Shown here in pieces: positions 15,528 to 23,607 of a DNA stretch of 36,765 nt (its first letter is position 1; the number at the start of each line of letters is the position of its first letter). Both the position numbers and the translations under genes were made by a program. The notes under the pieces were generated by a model. That model was not told where the DNA came from, did not search any database, and saw only the letters and a program-made list of their open reading frames with translations. This DNA is from Rhodothermales bacterium (lineage in GTDB: Bacteria; Bacteroidota; Rhodothermia; Rhodothermales; Bin80), in contig JAJEDR010000027.1 of assembly GCA_022821385.1 (NCBI GenBank), forward strand, positions 1 to 36,765. The letters run 5' to 3'.

Positions 15528-17714
15528 ATGAGCCTCAGACTCCACAACATCGCTGCTGCGACTAAATATCGCGCCAATAACATTGATACTATTGAGCCGC
15601 CTGATCTGGAGGTCCACTTTGCTGAAAACACGTTTGGTATTGACGAGATGCGCAAGCGGCTGCCGAAGGAGGTATTCCAAGGAATGGTGAACTGTATCAC
15701 CAAAAGCTCTCCCATTGCTACGCACCACGCTGAGATCGTGGCGCTGACCATGAAGGAGTGGGCCTTGGAACGTGGAGCTACACACTTTGTCCACTGGTTT
15801 CAACCGCTAACAGGTAAAACCGCTGGTAAGCACGACAGCTTTATTAATCCGACCGATGTCGGTAAGGCTATCGCAAGCCTGCGCGGAGGAGACCTCATTC
15901 AGGGAGAGCCAGACGCATCCAGCTTCCCGAACGGTGGCCTCAGAGCTACCCACGAAGCACGCGGATATACGATCTGGGATCCTTCATCACCTGCCTTTTT
16001 GGTTGAGAATGAGAACGGGAGTTACCTCGCCATTCCAACATGTTTTGTTTCATGGACCGGTGAAGCGCTTGACCACAAAACACCGCTTCTACGCTCCATC
16101 GACGCGCTAGACAGGCAGGCACGCCGTGTCTTACGCCTGCTCGGTGAACAGGTCGAACGCGTACAGACAACTGTGGGGGCGGAGCAGGAGTATTTCCTGA
16201 TTGATGAGGAATACTTCTACCGCCGTGCGGACCTAGTCAACACAGGGCGTACACTTCTCGGTGCCACACCTCCGAAGGGACAACAACTGGATGACCATTA
16301 CTTCGGAGAGATTCCAAGTCGAATCCTTGCGTGTATGCTGGCAACCGAAAAAGAGCTCTACCGTCTAGGCATCCCCGTTAAGACCCGCCACAACGAGGTT
16401 GCACCGAGCCAGTACGAGGTTGCACCGGTCTTCGAGACCAGTGGTATCGCCTCCGACCACCAGCAACTCATGATGATTACTATCAAGCGTATCGCACGTA
16501 AGCACGGTCTGGTGGCACTTTTACATGAAAAACCGTTTGCCAATCTGAATGGCTCAGGCAAACATATTAACTGGTCAATCGCTACCGATGATGGAAGAAA
16601 CCTGCTCAATCCCGGGGAGGCACCACATGACAATCTGATCTTCCTGGTTTTCTGCTCAGCAGTGATCCGTGCTGTATACAGACACCAGGACTTGCTTCGT
16701 ATATCGGTGAGTTCCGCCGGCAACGATCATCGTTTGGGGGCCAACGAGGCTCCCCCCGCTATCCATAGCGTTTTTCTCGGAACGCAGCTCTATGATCTGT
16801 ACCAAAAACTTATAGCCGGCGATGTGCCGAGTACTGCGAAAGACACAGACCTGTTTTTGGGAGTGAGTATGCTTCCGCTCGTACCCAGACACGCAGGGGA
16901 TCGTAACCGCACCTCACCATTCGCCTTTACCGGTAATAAGTTCGAGTTCCGTTCTGTAGGCTCCGATCAATCACTCGCCTTCCCGAATGTTGTGCTTAAT
17001 GCTTCGGTTGCTGAGTCCTTGCGAGACTTTGCAAACAACCTCCGCAACCGCCTACGGGACAGAGGCAACAAAGACCCGGATACCCTTAAAGATGTCGTAC
17101 TTGATATGGTGGCTGAGATCGCCAGAGAATGCAAGGACATTTTTTTCGAGGGAGATAACTATGCAGAAGAATGGCATCAAGAGGCCGAACGACGTGGTCT
17201 GCTGAATCTGCGCACGACAGTTGATGCACTCGAAGAGCTGACTTCCGAGAAAAATACCAAGCTGTTTGAATCCTTTGGTATCCTTAGCTCCTCCGAACTG
17301 CACGCCCGCTATGAGGTTGCCTTGGAGCAGTATGAGATGGCAATTGATATTGAGGCTAGAACATTGGAAAATCTCGTGCGAACACAAGTACTACCGGCCG
17401 GGTTCAGCTACCTGAATGAACTCACACAGACGGCTGCACAGACTAAAGGCGTTGGACTGAATGTGAAGGATTCCGTGGTCCCCGTCATCAAGACACTCAA
17501 CGGGACATTGTCCGAACTGGTTAGTGCTGTGGATGAGCTAACCAAGCGGCTGAATGTTCACCAGGAAAGCCTGCGAGCCGAAGCAATGCACAAAAAAGAC
17601 AGGGTCATACCTGCTATGCATAAAGTCCGTGAGGCGGCGGATAAACTGGAAGGCCTGGTACCAGAGAAGATGTGGCCGCTACCAAACTACGGCGAGATCC
17701 TGTTTGTACATTGA
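15528..17714 (+). CDS. glnN: type III glutamine synthetase
   Basis: The 728-residue length is typical of GSIII and far longer than GSI (~470). The N-terminal EVHFAENTFGIDEMRKRLP (28-46) and HWFQPLTGKTAGKHDSFI (89-106) are GSIII signatures. The metal-binding strand is GAEQEYFLID (217-226), and HNEVAPSQYEVAPVFE (288-303) and NLNGSGKHINWS (339-350) are the substrate and ATP sites. The C-terminal ~170 residues are helical, as in other GSIII enzymes. It makes glutamine from glutamate, ammonia and ATP in the cytoplasm and is often the main ammonium-assimilating enzyme in Bacteroidota. It is monocistronic here, with its own upstream region and a hairpin just after its stop codon. No glnB/glnK-type regulator lies beside it. 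Confidence 0.96.
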   Translation: MSLRLHNIAAATKYRANNIDTIEPPDLEVHFAENTFGIDEMRKRLPKEVFQGMVNCITKSSPIATHHAEIVALTMKEWALERGATHFVHWFQPLTGKTAGKHDSFINPTDVGKAIASLRGGDLIQGEPDASSFPNGGLRATHEARGYTIWDPSSPAFLVENENGSYLAIPTCFVSWTGEALDHKTPLLRSIDALDRQARRVLRLLGEQVERVQTTVGAEQEYFLIDEEYFYRRADLVNTGRTLLGATPPKGQQLDDHYFGEIPSRILACMLATEKELYRLGIPVKTRHNEVAPSQYEVAPVFETSGIASDHQQLMMITIKRIARKHGLVALLHEKPFANLNGSGKHINWSIATDDGRNLLNPGEAPHDNLIFLVFCSAVIRAVYRHQDLLRISVSSAGNDHRLGANEAPPAIHSVFLGTQLYDLYQKLIAGDVPSTAKDTDLFLGVSMLPLVPRHAGDRNRTSPFAFTGNKFEFRSVGSDQSLAFPNVVLNASVAESLRDFANNLRNRLRDRGNKDPDTLKDVVLDMVAEIARECKDIFFEGDNYAEEWHQEAERRGLLNLRTTVDALEELTSEKNTKLFESFGILSSSELHARYEVALEQYEMAIDIEARTLENLVRTQVLPAGFSYLNELTQTAAQTKGVGLNVKDSVVPVIKTLNGTLSELVSAVDELTKRLNVHQESLRAEAMHKKDRVIPAMHKVREAADKLEGLVPEKMWPLPNYGEILFVH

Positions 17715-17762
17715 TAGAAGACCCAAAGGGGCCTCGCCCTCTGGTGGGCCCCGTGGCTTCTA
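17715..17762 (+). terminator. hairpin between convergent genes (possible bidirectional terminator)
   Basis: The hairpin starts right after the glnN stop. TAGAAG (17715-17720) pairs with CTTCTA (17757-17762). CC (17722-17723) pairs with GG (17755-17756), and GGGGCC (17728-17733) pairs with GGCCCC (17747-17752) around a 13-base loop. The outer right arm includes the stop codon of the opposing nitroreductase gene, so both transcripts end in the same structure. There is no T-run on either side, so it is not a textbook intrinsic terminator. Confidence 0.5.
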
Positions 17763-18434
17763 CTTCTGCACCGGCCTCTCTTCGTGCCAGGTGGCGAGTT
17801 CTGCAAGGTTCTTGCGCTGCAGATCCGGCACCGTTGCGTTCTTCGCAGGATAACCCACGGGGAATAGAATGAACGCCCGCTCGTGTTTTGGACGACCAAG
17901 GATTTCGCCCAGAAAACGCATGGGGCTCGGCGTGTGGGTTAGTGTAACTAATCCCATGTTGTGAATTGCTGCGATAAATAGCCCGCAGGCTACACCACAG
18001 CTTTCCTGCACATAGTAGTTCTTCTTTCCGTCATCCCCAATATTCTTTGCGAAGCAAATAACAATCCACGGGGCTGTTTCGAGAAAAGGCTTGTGCCAGT
18101 CCGTTCCAAGCGGGTCAATCGCGTCACGCCAAGCCTTTGGCATCCGTCTCTCGTAACTCTCCCGCTCCTCCTTCTCGGCTGCCTCACGAATTCTTGATTG
18201 CAACTCCCGATCACTCACAGCAACAAAGTGCCACGGCTCCCGATGTGCACCACTGGGGGCCGTACCGGCAGTCAAAATCGCCTTCTCAATCAACGCTCGA
18301 GGTACGGGGCGATCACTGAACGTGCGTACTGAGCGCCGCTCCCGCATACGATTGAAAAAATCCTGCGCACGGACCAGCATTTCTTCCGATGAGCGTCCAA
18401 TAAACCGCAATGGCCGCTGAGGATAATGCTGCAT
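17760..18434 (-). CDS. nitroreductase-fold flavoprotein, iodotyrosine deiodinase-like
   Basis: The 224-residue protein has the FMN-binding start RRSVRTFSDRPVP and the loop TAGTAPSGAHREPWHF (55-70), then YYVQESCGVACG and LVTLTHTPSPM. These are characteristic of the iodotyrosine deiodinase (IYD) branch rather than general NfsA/NfnB nitroreductases. The three IYD residues that clamp the substrate's amino-acid group appear to be conserved: Glu90 and Tyr94 in EERESYERRM, and Lys115 in TDWHKPFL. The family uses FMN to remove halogen from halotyrosines reductively, and bacterial members exist; the natural substrate here is unknown. The gene starts four bases after the asparaginyl-tRNA synthetase stop, so it is part of that operon. 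Its stop falls in a hairpin shared with glnN. Confidence 0.85.
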   Translation of the reverse strand: MQHYPQRPLRFIGRSSEEMLVRAQDFFNRMRERRSVRTFSDRPVPRALIEKAILTAGTAPSGAHREPWHFVAVSDRELQSRIREAAEKEERESYERRMPKAWRDAIDPLGTDWHKPFLETAPWIVICFAKNIGDDGKKNYYVQESCGVACGLFIAAIHNMGLVTLTHTPSPMRFLGEILGRPKHERAFILFPVGYPAKNATVPDLQRKNLAELATWHEERPVQK

Positions 18435-18438
18435 TCTA

Positions 18439-19938
18439 CTATGGCGTCAGTCTTCCCAGGGTACGCGGAAACGGAATGGTTTCCCGGATATGCTCAACCC
18501 CACAGATCCATGACACGGTCCGCTCGAGACCCAGGCCAAATCCACTGTGTGGCACACTACCATACCGCCGCAGATCAAAGTACCACTCAAAAGCCTTCCG
18601 CGGCAAGTCGTGTCGCTCCACCTGAGCCTCCAGAAAAGCCAGATCGTCCGCACGCTGTCCTCCGCCTATGATCTCGCCGAAACCTTCGGGAGCGAGAACA
18701 TCCATTCCAAGCGCTAGCCTGTCATCCTCTGGATCACGTTTCATATAGAAAGCCTTGACCGCCTCCGGATAACGGTGGACGATGATCGGGCGATCGAAAT
18801 GCCAAGTTAACAACGTTTCGTCACTGCCGCCAAAATCTCCTCCCCACTCAAACTCGGCCGCAGACCGCCACCATTTAGGCAAGTTCCGCAATGCTTCCTG
18901 AACTTGAGCCAGACGCGCATTAATCTCAATCTCACGTGCATCAACTCGACGTTTCTTCCATTCTTTCAGTTGTCCATAATTGGATTTATTGCTGGCCCGT
19001 TCCTCTTCCAAGTCAGATTTCTCACGGTGTAGCGCATCTATTTTTTCTTCTACCAGTCCCTTGGTCTTATCGCTGCGCAGGAGATCCACCGCATCCGAAT
19101 AGCTGATTCGAGGAAACGGCGCTTGGACACGCCGTAGAGCATCCAGATCCCTTCCCAATAATTCGAGTTCATCTGCACAATCACGCAAAGCATCAGATGC
19201 AACCCTAACAAGAAAATCTTCAGCAAGGGTCATATTCATATCCAGATCATAAAAGGCCATTTCCGGTTCTATCATCCAGAATTCAGTCAAATGCCTTCGA
19301 GTCTTGGATTTTTCCGCCCTGAAAACAGGACCGAACGTGTAGATTTTACTGAATGCCATCGCCATGACCTCCCCATGGAGCTGGCCGCTCTGTGTCAGGT
19401 ATGCGGGACTTCCAAAATAGTCTATCTCGAAAAGCGTGCTTGTACCCTCTACTGCATTCTTTGTGAGGATAGGAGCATCCATCTGGACGAAGCCGCGCTC
19501 CTGGAAAAAATTGTGGATGCTCATGATCACGCAATTGCGCACGCGCATGACGGCCCAAGGCCGACGACTGCGCAACCACAGATGACGCCGGTCCATCAAA
19601 AACTCTACTCCGTGTGCCTTCGGCGTAATGGGGTAGTCGCTGACTAAATGAATAACCTCAAGACTCGAAACCTGCACCTCGATACCCCCAATCTGACGCT
19701 CATCCGCGCATACCTCGCCCTTGATTGTGAGCGAGGTTTCTTGGGTTGCAGTTGACGCACCCGCCCACGAGTGTTCATCTACACTGCTTTGATTTACCAC
19801 ACACTGGACCAATCCCGTTCCGTCGCGAATAACCAGAAAGATCAACCCCTTGGAAGCACGTTTTTGTTGCAACCACCCTTGCAACGTAACCACCGATCCA
19901 ACCTGCCCTGCCAGGGATTCTATCATTGTTGCTGCCAC
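18439..19938 (-). CDS. asnS: asparaginyl-tRNA synthetase with a helical insertion
   Basis: The 499-residue class IIb synthetase has an N-terminal OB-fold anticodon-binding domain (VVTLQGWLQQKRASKGL, 17-33). Its catalytic domain carries motif 2 (FRAEKSKTRRHLTEF, 206-220) and motif 3 (GFGLGLER, 466-473). YPEAVKAFYMKRDPEDD and EIIGGGQR are AsnRS hallmarks. It charges tRNA-Asn with asparagine. Residues ~291-364 are an extra highly charged helical segment inserted just before the EWGGDF motif; E. coli AsnRS lacks it and is about 30 residues shorter. The start is either GTG 19938 or ATG 19926. The gene follows the GWxTD gene by three bases and is followed by the IYD-like gene. Confidence 0.95.
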   Translation of the reverse strand: MAATMIESLAGQVGSVVTLQGWLQQKRASKGLIFLVIRDGTGLVQCVVNQSSVDEHSWAGASTATQETSLTIKGEVCADERQIGGIEVQVSSLEVIHLVSDYPITPKAHGVEFLMDRRHLWLRSRRPWAVMRVRNCVIMSIHNFFQERGFVQMDAPILTKNAVEGTSTLFEIDYFGSPAYLTQSGQLHGEVMAMAFSKIYTFGPVFRAEKSKTRRHLTEFWMIEPEMAFYDLDMNMTLAEDFLVRVASDALRDCADELELLGRDLDALRRVQAPFPRISYSDAVDLLRSDKTKGLVEEKIDALHREKSDLEEERASNKSNYGQLKEWKKRRVDAREIEINARLAQVQEALRNLPKWWRSAAEFEWGGDFGGSDETLLTWHFDRPIIVHRYPEAVKAFYMKRDPEDDRLALGMDVLAPEGFGEIIGGGQRADDLAFLEAQVERHDLPRKAFEWYFDLRRYGSVPHSGFGLGLERTVSWICGVEHIRETIPFPRTLGRLTP

Positions 19939-19941
19939 AAC

Positions 19942-21363
19942 TCAATAGGACTCGCTGATTCTTCTAATCCAGTCTGGAAGCTTTCGTTCACCTGCAACGG
20001 TCGAATGAATAAGTTCATACTCGCCAAATCCGTCCAGATCTGCGAAGATAAAATCGGCCTGGCCCTCACCAGAAATATTATTGTATTTCCAGATTTCATA
20101 GGGTTTAAAGCCCCTATCGTACTGGTGCTGTTCAATGGTGCTCGGGCGTCCGTACTTTATAAGAATACGCCCTCTGTCGGTCTCCCATCCATCCACGCGC
20201 TGAATCGAATAACGCTCGTTAGCATACATTAGCAGGCTGTAAAACTCATCCCGGTACTCATTGACCCCCGTACCTGGTGTGGGATCGCGTACCAACCAAA
20301 AGTCCATCAGCAGTCGGCGACGCTCATTAAGATCTTCCACACGTCTGATCCGCCGCAACTCCTGCTCGGTAGCAATAAGCTGAATATGCTCAAGCCCCTG
20401 CTCTACCTCGTCCGCTGGCATAGTGGCATAACCACTTGTCTCGAATGTTTCCGTGGCAACAACAGGTTGTGCCAATGCCGAATCTGCTACGGGATTGAAG
20501 ACAAAGAACTTGCGGGCTTGTTCAACCTTGGACTCATTAGCACTGTCAAGAATTACCATGCGCAGAAAGTATGTGCCAGAGACAAGAGCAGATAAATTAA
20601 ACGTACCGACAAGGACATCCGTTGGGCGCACTGTTCGTTTCGAGCGCTTCTGTAACCCTGTGATGGGCGCTGGCCTGTTCGCCTCGGAAACGTATATAAG
20701 CATGGTATACTCGTCCGTATCCGAAGCCGCGCATGCAGTATTGTAAGCCTCCGCATAGTAGAAAAGGTTAGCAGCCCCCTCGCCGTACAGTTGACTTGCA
20801 TTCGGACGTATATAGAGCCCGTTCTTGTAGAATGGATCCTCTCTATCCTGTGAAGGAGTAATCCTGGAAGCCAGTGTTATGTCTGAAAGCGTACAGCTTT
20901 CCTGCTGATCATAGTCCGGTATAATTACATCACGGCTTGCCTGTACGGGATCTTGGCCGGACAGGGGCATGGCTATTTGCAATTCGTACTCACCGGGTAC
21001 AACGGTTAGCCGGACTTGCCGCAAAAATACTTGCCCTTCTGTAATCACAGCCGGATCCATCACAGCAAACTGCAGATCCATCTGCTGCTCCCATACAATT
21101 CGTTCAGCAGATGCATCGAGATCCGTATCGGAGGAGCTAAGCAAGCTTAGCTCAAGTGGAATCGTAGAGATGTAAAGCGAATCACTAGATTGATAGACAA
21201 GTGAGCTCGCCTCGACAGCCATGTATAGTTCAACCATTGACTCCTGTTCGTCATAAGCGAATGACGCATAATCAATATCAATCTGTGGAGCCTGCTGAGC
21301 TGTACTGCTGGCCGCAGAAAGAAGCAGCCCCAGGAGGGCTATCAAATAACATGTTCTGTTCAT
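19942..21363 (-). CDS. GWxTD-domain exported protein
   Basis: The 473-residue product starts at ATG 21363, giving a clean signal peptide (MNRTCYLIALLGLLLSAASS, cleaved near STAQQ). An in-frame ATG at 21450 would add 29 residues ahead of it and spoil the signal. The protein is beta-rich and ends with a GWxTD domain: DFWLVRDPTPGTGVNEYRD, then GWETDRGRILIKYGRP (392-407) and DFIFADLDGFGEYELIHS. This domain is common in exported proteins of Bacteroidota, Rhodothermota and related phyla; its biochemical role is not known. It overlaps no gene upstream but sits three bases before asnS, so it leads a GWxTD-asnS-IYD operon. Confidence 0.87.
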   Translation of the reverse strand: MNRTCYLIALLGLLLSAASSTAQQAPQIDIDYASFAYDEQESMVELYMAVEASSLVYQSSDSLYISTIPLELSLLSSSDTDLDASAERIVWEQQMDLQFAVMDPAVITEGQVFLRQVRLTVVPGEYELQIAMPLSGQDPVQASRDVIIPDYDQQESCTLSDITLASRITPSQDREDPFYKNGLYIRPNASQLYGEGAANLFYYAEAYNTACAASDTDEYTMLIYVSEANRPAPITGLQKRSKRTVRPTDVLVGTFNLSALVSGTYFLRMVILDSANESKVEQARKFFVFNPVADSALAQPVVATETFETSGYATMPADEVEQGLEHIQLIATEQELRRIRRVEDLNERRRLLMDFWLVRDPTPGTGVNEYRDEFYSLLMYANERYSIQRVDGWETDRGRILIKYGRPSTIEQHQYDRGFKPYEIWKYNNISGEGQADFIFADLDGFGEYELIHSTVAGERKLPDWIRRISESY

Positions 21364-21712
21364 GAACTCTGTGTGCTGGCGTAAATGATATTCACGAATC
21401 AACTGCACTTGCGTTCCCGCCTTCCGTACCCATATCAGGCAGAATTGCAACTCCCAGTAAAATGGTTCCTCGTAGCACTCCTTGCTGAACCTCTGAATTC
21501 AAAGACTTTTGAATTTCATGGTTTCCCTTCTCCTGACTGGTACAACGAAGGCATATACCAGGTTGCAGGCAGCAATCATCACAGGGTTTCCTCCTGCATC
21601 TGCACGGCAAGGGACGTTCGGATTACCGCGACCCGTGAAATTGAATCAAAAGGTGATCTGTGACAGGTAACACCTAGGGTATAATTCCCAATCTCTGCTC
21701 TTCTACCTGCAA
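21364..21712. other. intergenic region upstream of the GWxTD gene
   Basis: These 349 bases lie between the MazG-like gene and the GWxTD gene, both leftward. A 72-codon leftward frame (21392-21610) begins with a cysteine-rich segment and has no recognised domain. On the same strand, AGGAGAAGGG precedes an ATG that opens only a six-codon frame ending in TGA (near 21500-21520). This might be a leader but is equally likely chance. No tRNA or terminator hairpin is evident. Confidence 0.35.
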
Positions 21713-22174
21713 CTATTGCATGCCCAGGACACCTGTTATATCCGGTGGCGTCCAGTCCGACGGCTTCATCCATTTGCCATCTTCACGAACGTAGCTGCCC
21801 GGACCAAACTTTCTAAGATTAGCTTCATCCACCTCACGCAGCAACTGTTCATCATCAATCCCGAAGGCAATTAATGTGCCAATTGTTACAACAGATATGT
21901 CCGCACAACCGTCTGCCACACCTTCCAGATCGATCGCCTTCTCTGGTTTGAACATGCACGTATCTATTTCCAATTCACCCTCGGGGACTTTGACTGCGAT
22001 GCCAAGTGCGTTCACCGTCTCGATAGCCTCTTCCAGAATTAGACGCGCCCGAAGCAATCGGGTGTGCTCGTCAGGTACGATTACTTCGGGCGGTGTCGCC
22101 TGACCCGCTTTCTCCATAAAGGTCCTCACGCGCTGATAATGTACTGTAGGCATAACGAAATCTAGGTTGATCAA
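21713..22174 (-). CDS. MazG/PRA-PH-like nucleoside triphosphate pyrophosphohydrolase
   Basis: The 153-residue protein belongs to the all-alpha NTP-pyrophosphohydrolase superfamily. The metal-binding motif EExxE is present as LILEEAIETVNAL (Glu48, Glu49, Glu52). The second half-site reads EGVADGCADISVV (Glu84, Asp88, Asp92). The C-terminal DEANLRKFGPGSYVREDGKW is typical of phosphoribosyl-ATP pyrophosphohydrolase-like proteins often annotated as MazG-like. Members hydrolyse (d)NTPs or modified nucleotides to monophosphate and pyrophosphate; the substrate here is unknown. ATG at 22174 or 22153 could be the start. It lies 25 bases after the queuosine-mannosyltransferase-like gene on the same strand, probably in one transcript. 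Confidence 0.82.
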   Translation of the reverse strand: MINLDFVMPTVHYQRVRTFMEKAGQATPPEVIVPDEHTRLLRARLILEEAIETVNALGIAVKVPEGELEIDTCMFKPEKAIDLEGVADGCADISVVTIGTLIAFGIDDEQLLREVDEANLRKFGPGSYVREDGKWMKPSDWTPPDITGVLGMQ

Positions 22175-22199
22175 TTGAACCTGCCCATCATGATGGATC

Positions 22200-23318
22200 C
22201 TATCGCAGTGACGCTATTAGTGAGTCATACTGTTCTACATGAATAGACCAGTCAAGGTGCTCAACGATGCCGCGGAGCGTTCCGTGTGGAAGGGGACGTT
22301 CCTCTCCCATCAGCATCGCCTTCAGGGTTGTAAAGAGACTCTCCTCATCCTCGTATAGAATTGGAGCATGCAACAACGGCTTATGCAGCTTTTCCGGAAT
22401 TAACTCGGGGTAACTCAAACGATTTGGCAACAGCGGGTGACAACCACAATAAATCGCTTCCAGCATTGCTATGCCAAAAAACTCATGCACTGCGGTCGAT
22501 ACAACAATATCAGCCCGATGCAGAAGCCGACTGTACTCCTCAAAATCCTCCGCATATCCATAGTGCAAAATTCGGTCGGCATAGCGCTCAAAAGCAGTGT
22601 CGAATTCTGAGGGCTGCTCCTCAAAACGCTTGCCCGCCAGTATCAACCGGAACCGACATCCCGCGTCATCCAACCGGTTCATCAGCCTAAAGAATGCCTC
22701 AGGATTTTTGTCGTACTCCCAGCGCTGATTCCATAGTACAATCGGCGACCCCCCATCCGAATCTGTCGTATTGGCATAGCGTGCATGTGCCTGTAGATTC
22801 ATTCCGAGATGCATAACCCTGCTCTTGGCACGAATTTCCGATACTGTATGCAGATGAGTGTAATCTGGAAACACACGGAGCAGCCCGGGAAGGGCACGTA
22901 TAAATTCGTTGTAGTGGAACTCCGAATTGAATACAACCTGATCTGCCGCCAGACACGACAGATAGTTGATGTAGGCGTATGACAGATCCCGTTTCTCTTC
23001 CTTTGATAACGGATATGTCAATTGGTTCTCGTGTAGATAGTAAACTACCGGCACATTCCCGATATTTTTTCGGCTCAGAGCAAGAAACGCCGGGATGTTA
23101 ACCATACTGGAGGCCAGAATCACGTCCGGCGTGAAACCATTCTCCATCAGTTGTCCGCATTTGCGCGCAAGTGTCTGCGCACCACCCTGCAGTCTCCATT
23201 TCCAGAACCTTGCCGCCATTGTTACGAGTTCATACTCGTGACAACTATTCTCGGTGAGTCCATCTACGAAGTTCCGGTGCGAACCTCCATACCAAGGCTC
23301 GAGTGCCAGTACCCTCAT
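22200..23318 (-). CDS. tRNA-queuosine alpha-mannosyltransferase (QTMAN/GTDC1)-like glycosyltransferase
   Basis: The 372-residue product is a GT-B enzyme. Its N-terminal half is the DUF3524 domain diagnostic of GTDC1/QTMAN: LALEPWYGGSHRNFVDGL (4-21), ARFWKWRLQGGAQTLA (36-51), YYLHENQLTYPL (93-104) and YINYLSCLAADQVVFNSEF (116-134). The C-terminal half has WNQRWEYDKNPEAFF (196-210) and the donor-binding segment HEFFGIAMLEAIYCGCHPLL (278-297). The vertebrate enzyme adds mannose from GDP-mannose to queuosine-34 in tRNA-Asp. For the bacterial homologue that role is inferred from similarity, and another cyclopentenediol-like acceptor is possible. Its start overlaps the stop of the small upstream gene (TAATG), and a MazG-like gene follows. 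No queuosine-biosynthesis gene (tgt, queA/F/G) is in the window. Confidence 0.85.
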   Translation of the reverse strand: MRVLALEPWYGGSHRNFVDGLTENSCHEYELVTMAARFWKWRLQGGAQTLARKCGQLMENGFTPDVILASSMVNIPAFLALSRKNIGNVPVVYYLHENQLTYPLSKEEKRDLSYAYINYLSCLAADQVVFNSEFHYNEFIRALPGLLRVFPDYTHLHTVSEIRAKSRVMHLGMNLQAHARYANTTDSDGGSPIVLWNQRWEYDKNPEAFFRLMNRLDDAGCRFRLILAGKRFEEQPSEFDTAFERYADRILHYGYAEDFEEYSRLLHRADIVVSTAVHEFFGIAMLEAIYCGCHPLLPNRLSYPELIPEKLHKPLLHAPILYEDEESLFTTLKAMLMGEERPLPHGTLRGIVEHLDWSIHVEQYDSLIASLR

Positions 23319-23572
23319 TAATGTCCCTTGGCGTTCTTTTTAGCGGCAAACTGGCTTTGGACCTCTTTATTTTCCTGCTCTGTGAGGGGACGCACGATCG
23401 CCAACTGACGAACTTGTAACAAATCACGCATCGAATTCTCCATCACTTCATCCGAAGTAATCGGTGCTGTTCCGCCGGGTGGAAGCCCAATTTCACGGTG
23501 CTTCAGCTTGACGGTCAACGGCTTTTTGTTCGTGTTCTTGATAATCATGCCCTTTCGCTTGCGGGGTATCAT
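23318..23572 (-). CDS. small hypothetical protein coupled to the QTMAN-like gene
   Basis: The 84-residue product is strongly basic at both ends (MIPRKRKGMIIKNTNKKP and AAKKNAKGH). A central KLKHREIGLPPGGTAPIT segment and a helix (SDEVMENSMRDLLQVRQL) lie between them. I recognise no family. Start may be ATG 23572 or ATG 23548. Its TAA shares a base pair of letters with the next ATG (TAATG), so it is probably translated together with the glycosyltransferase. A tRNA- or RNA-binding helper would fit its charge, but that is speculation. Confidence 0.6.
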   Translation of the reverse strand: MIPRKRKGMIIKNTNKKPLTVKLKHREIGLPPGGTAPITSDEVMENSMRDLLQVRQLAIVRPLTEQENKEVQSQFAAKKNAKGH

Positions 23573-23607
23573 GATTCAATGGTATTAGCTTTCCCAAAGT
23601 ATACGAC

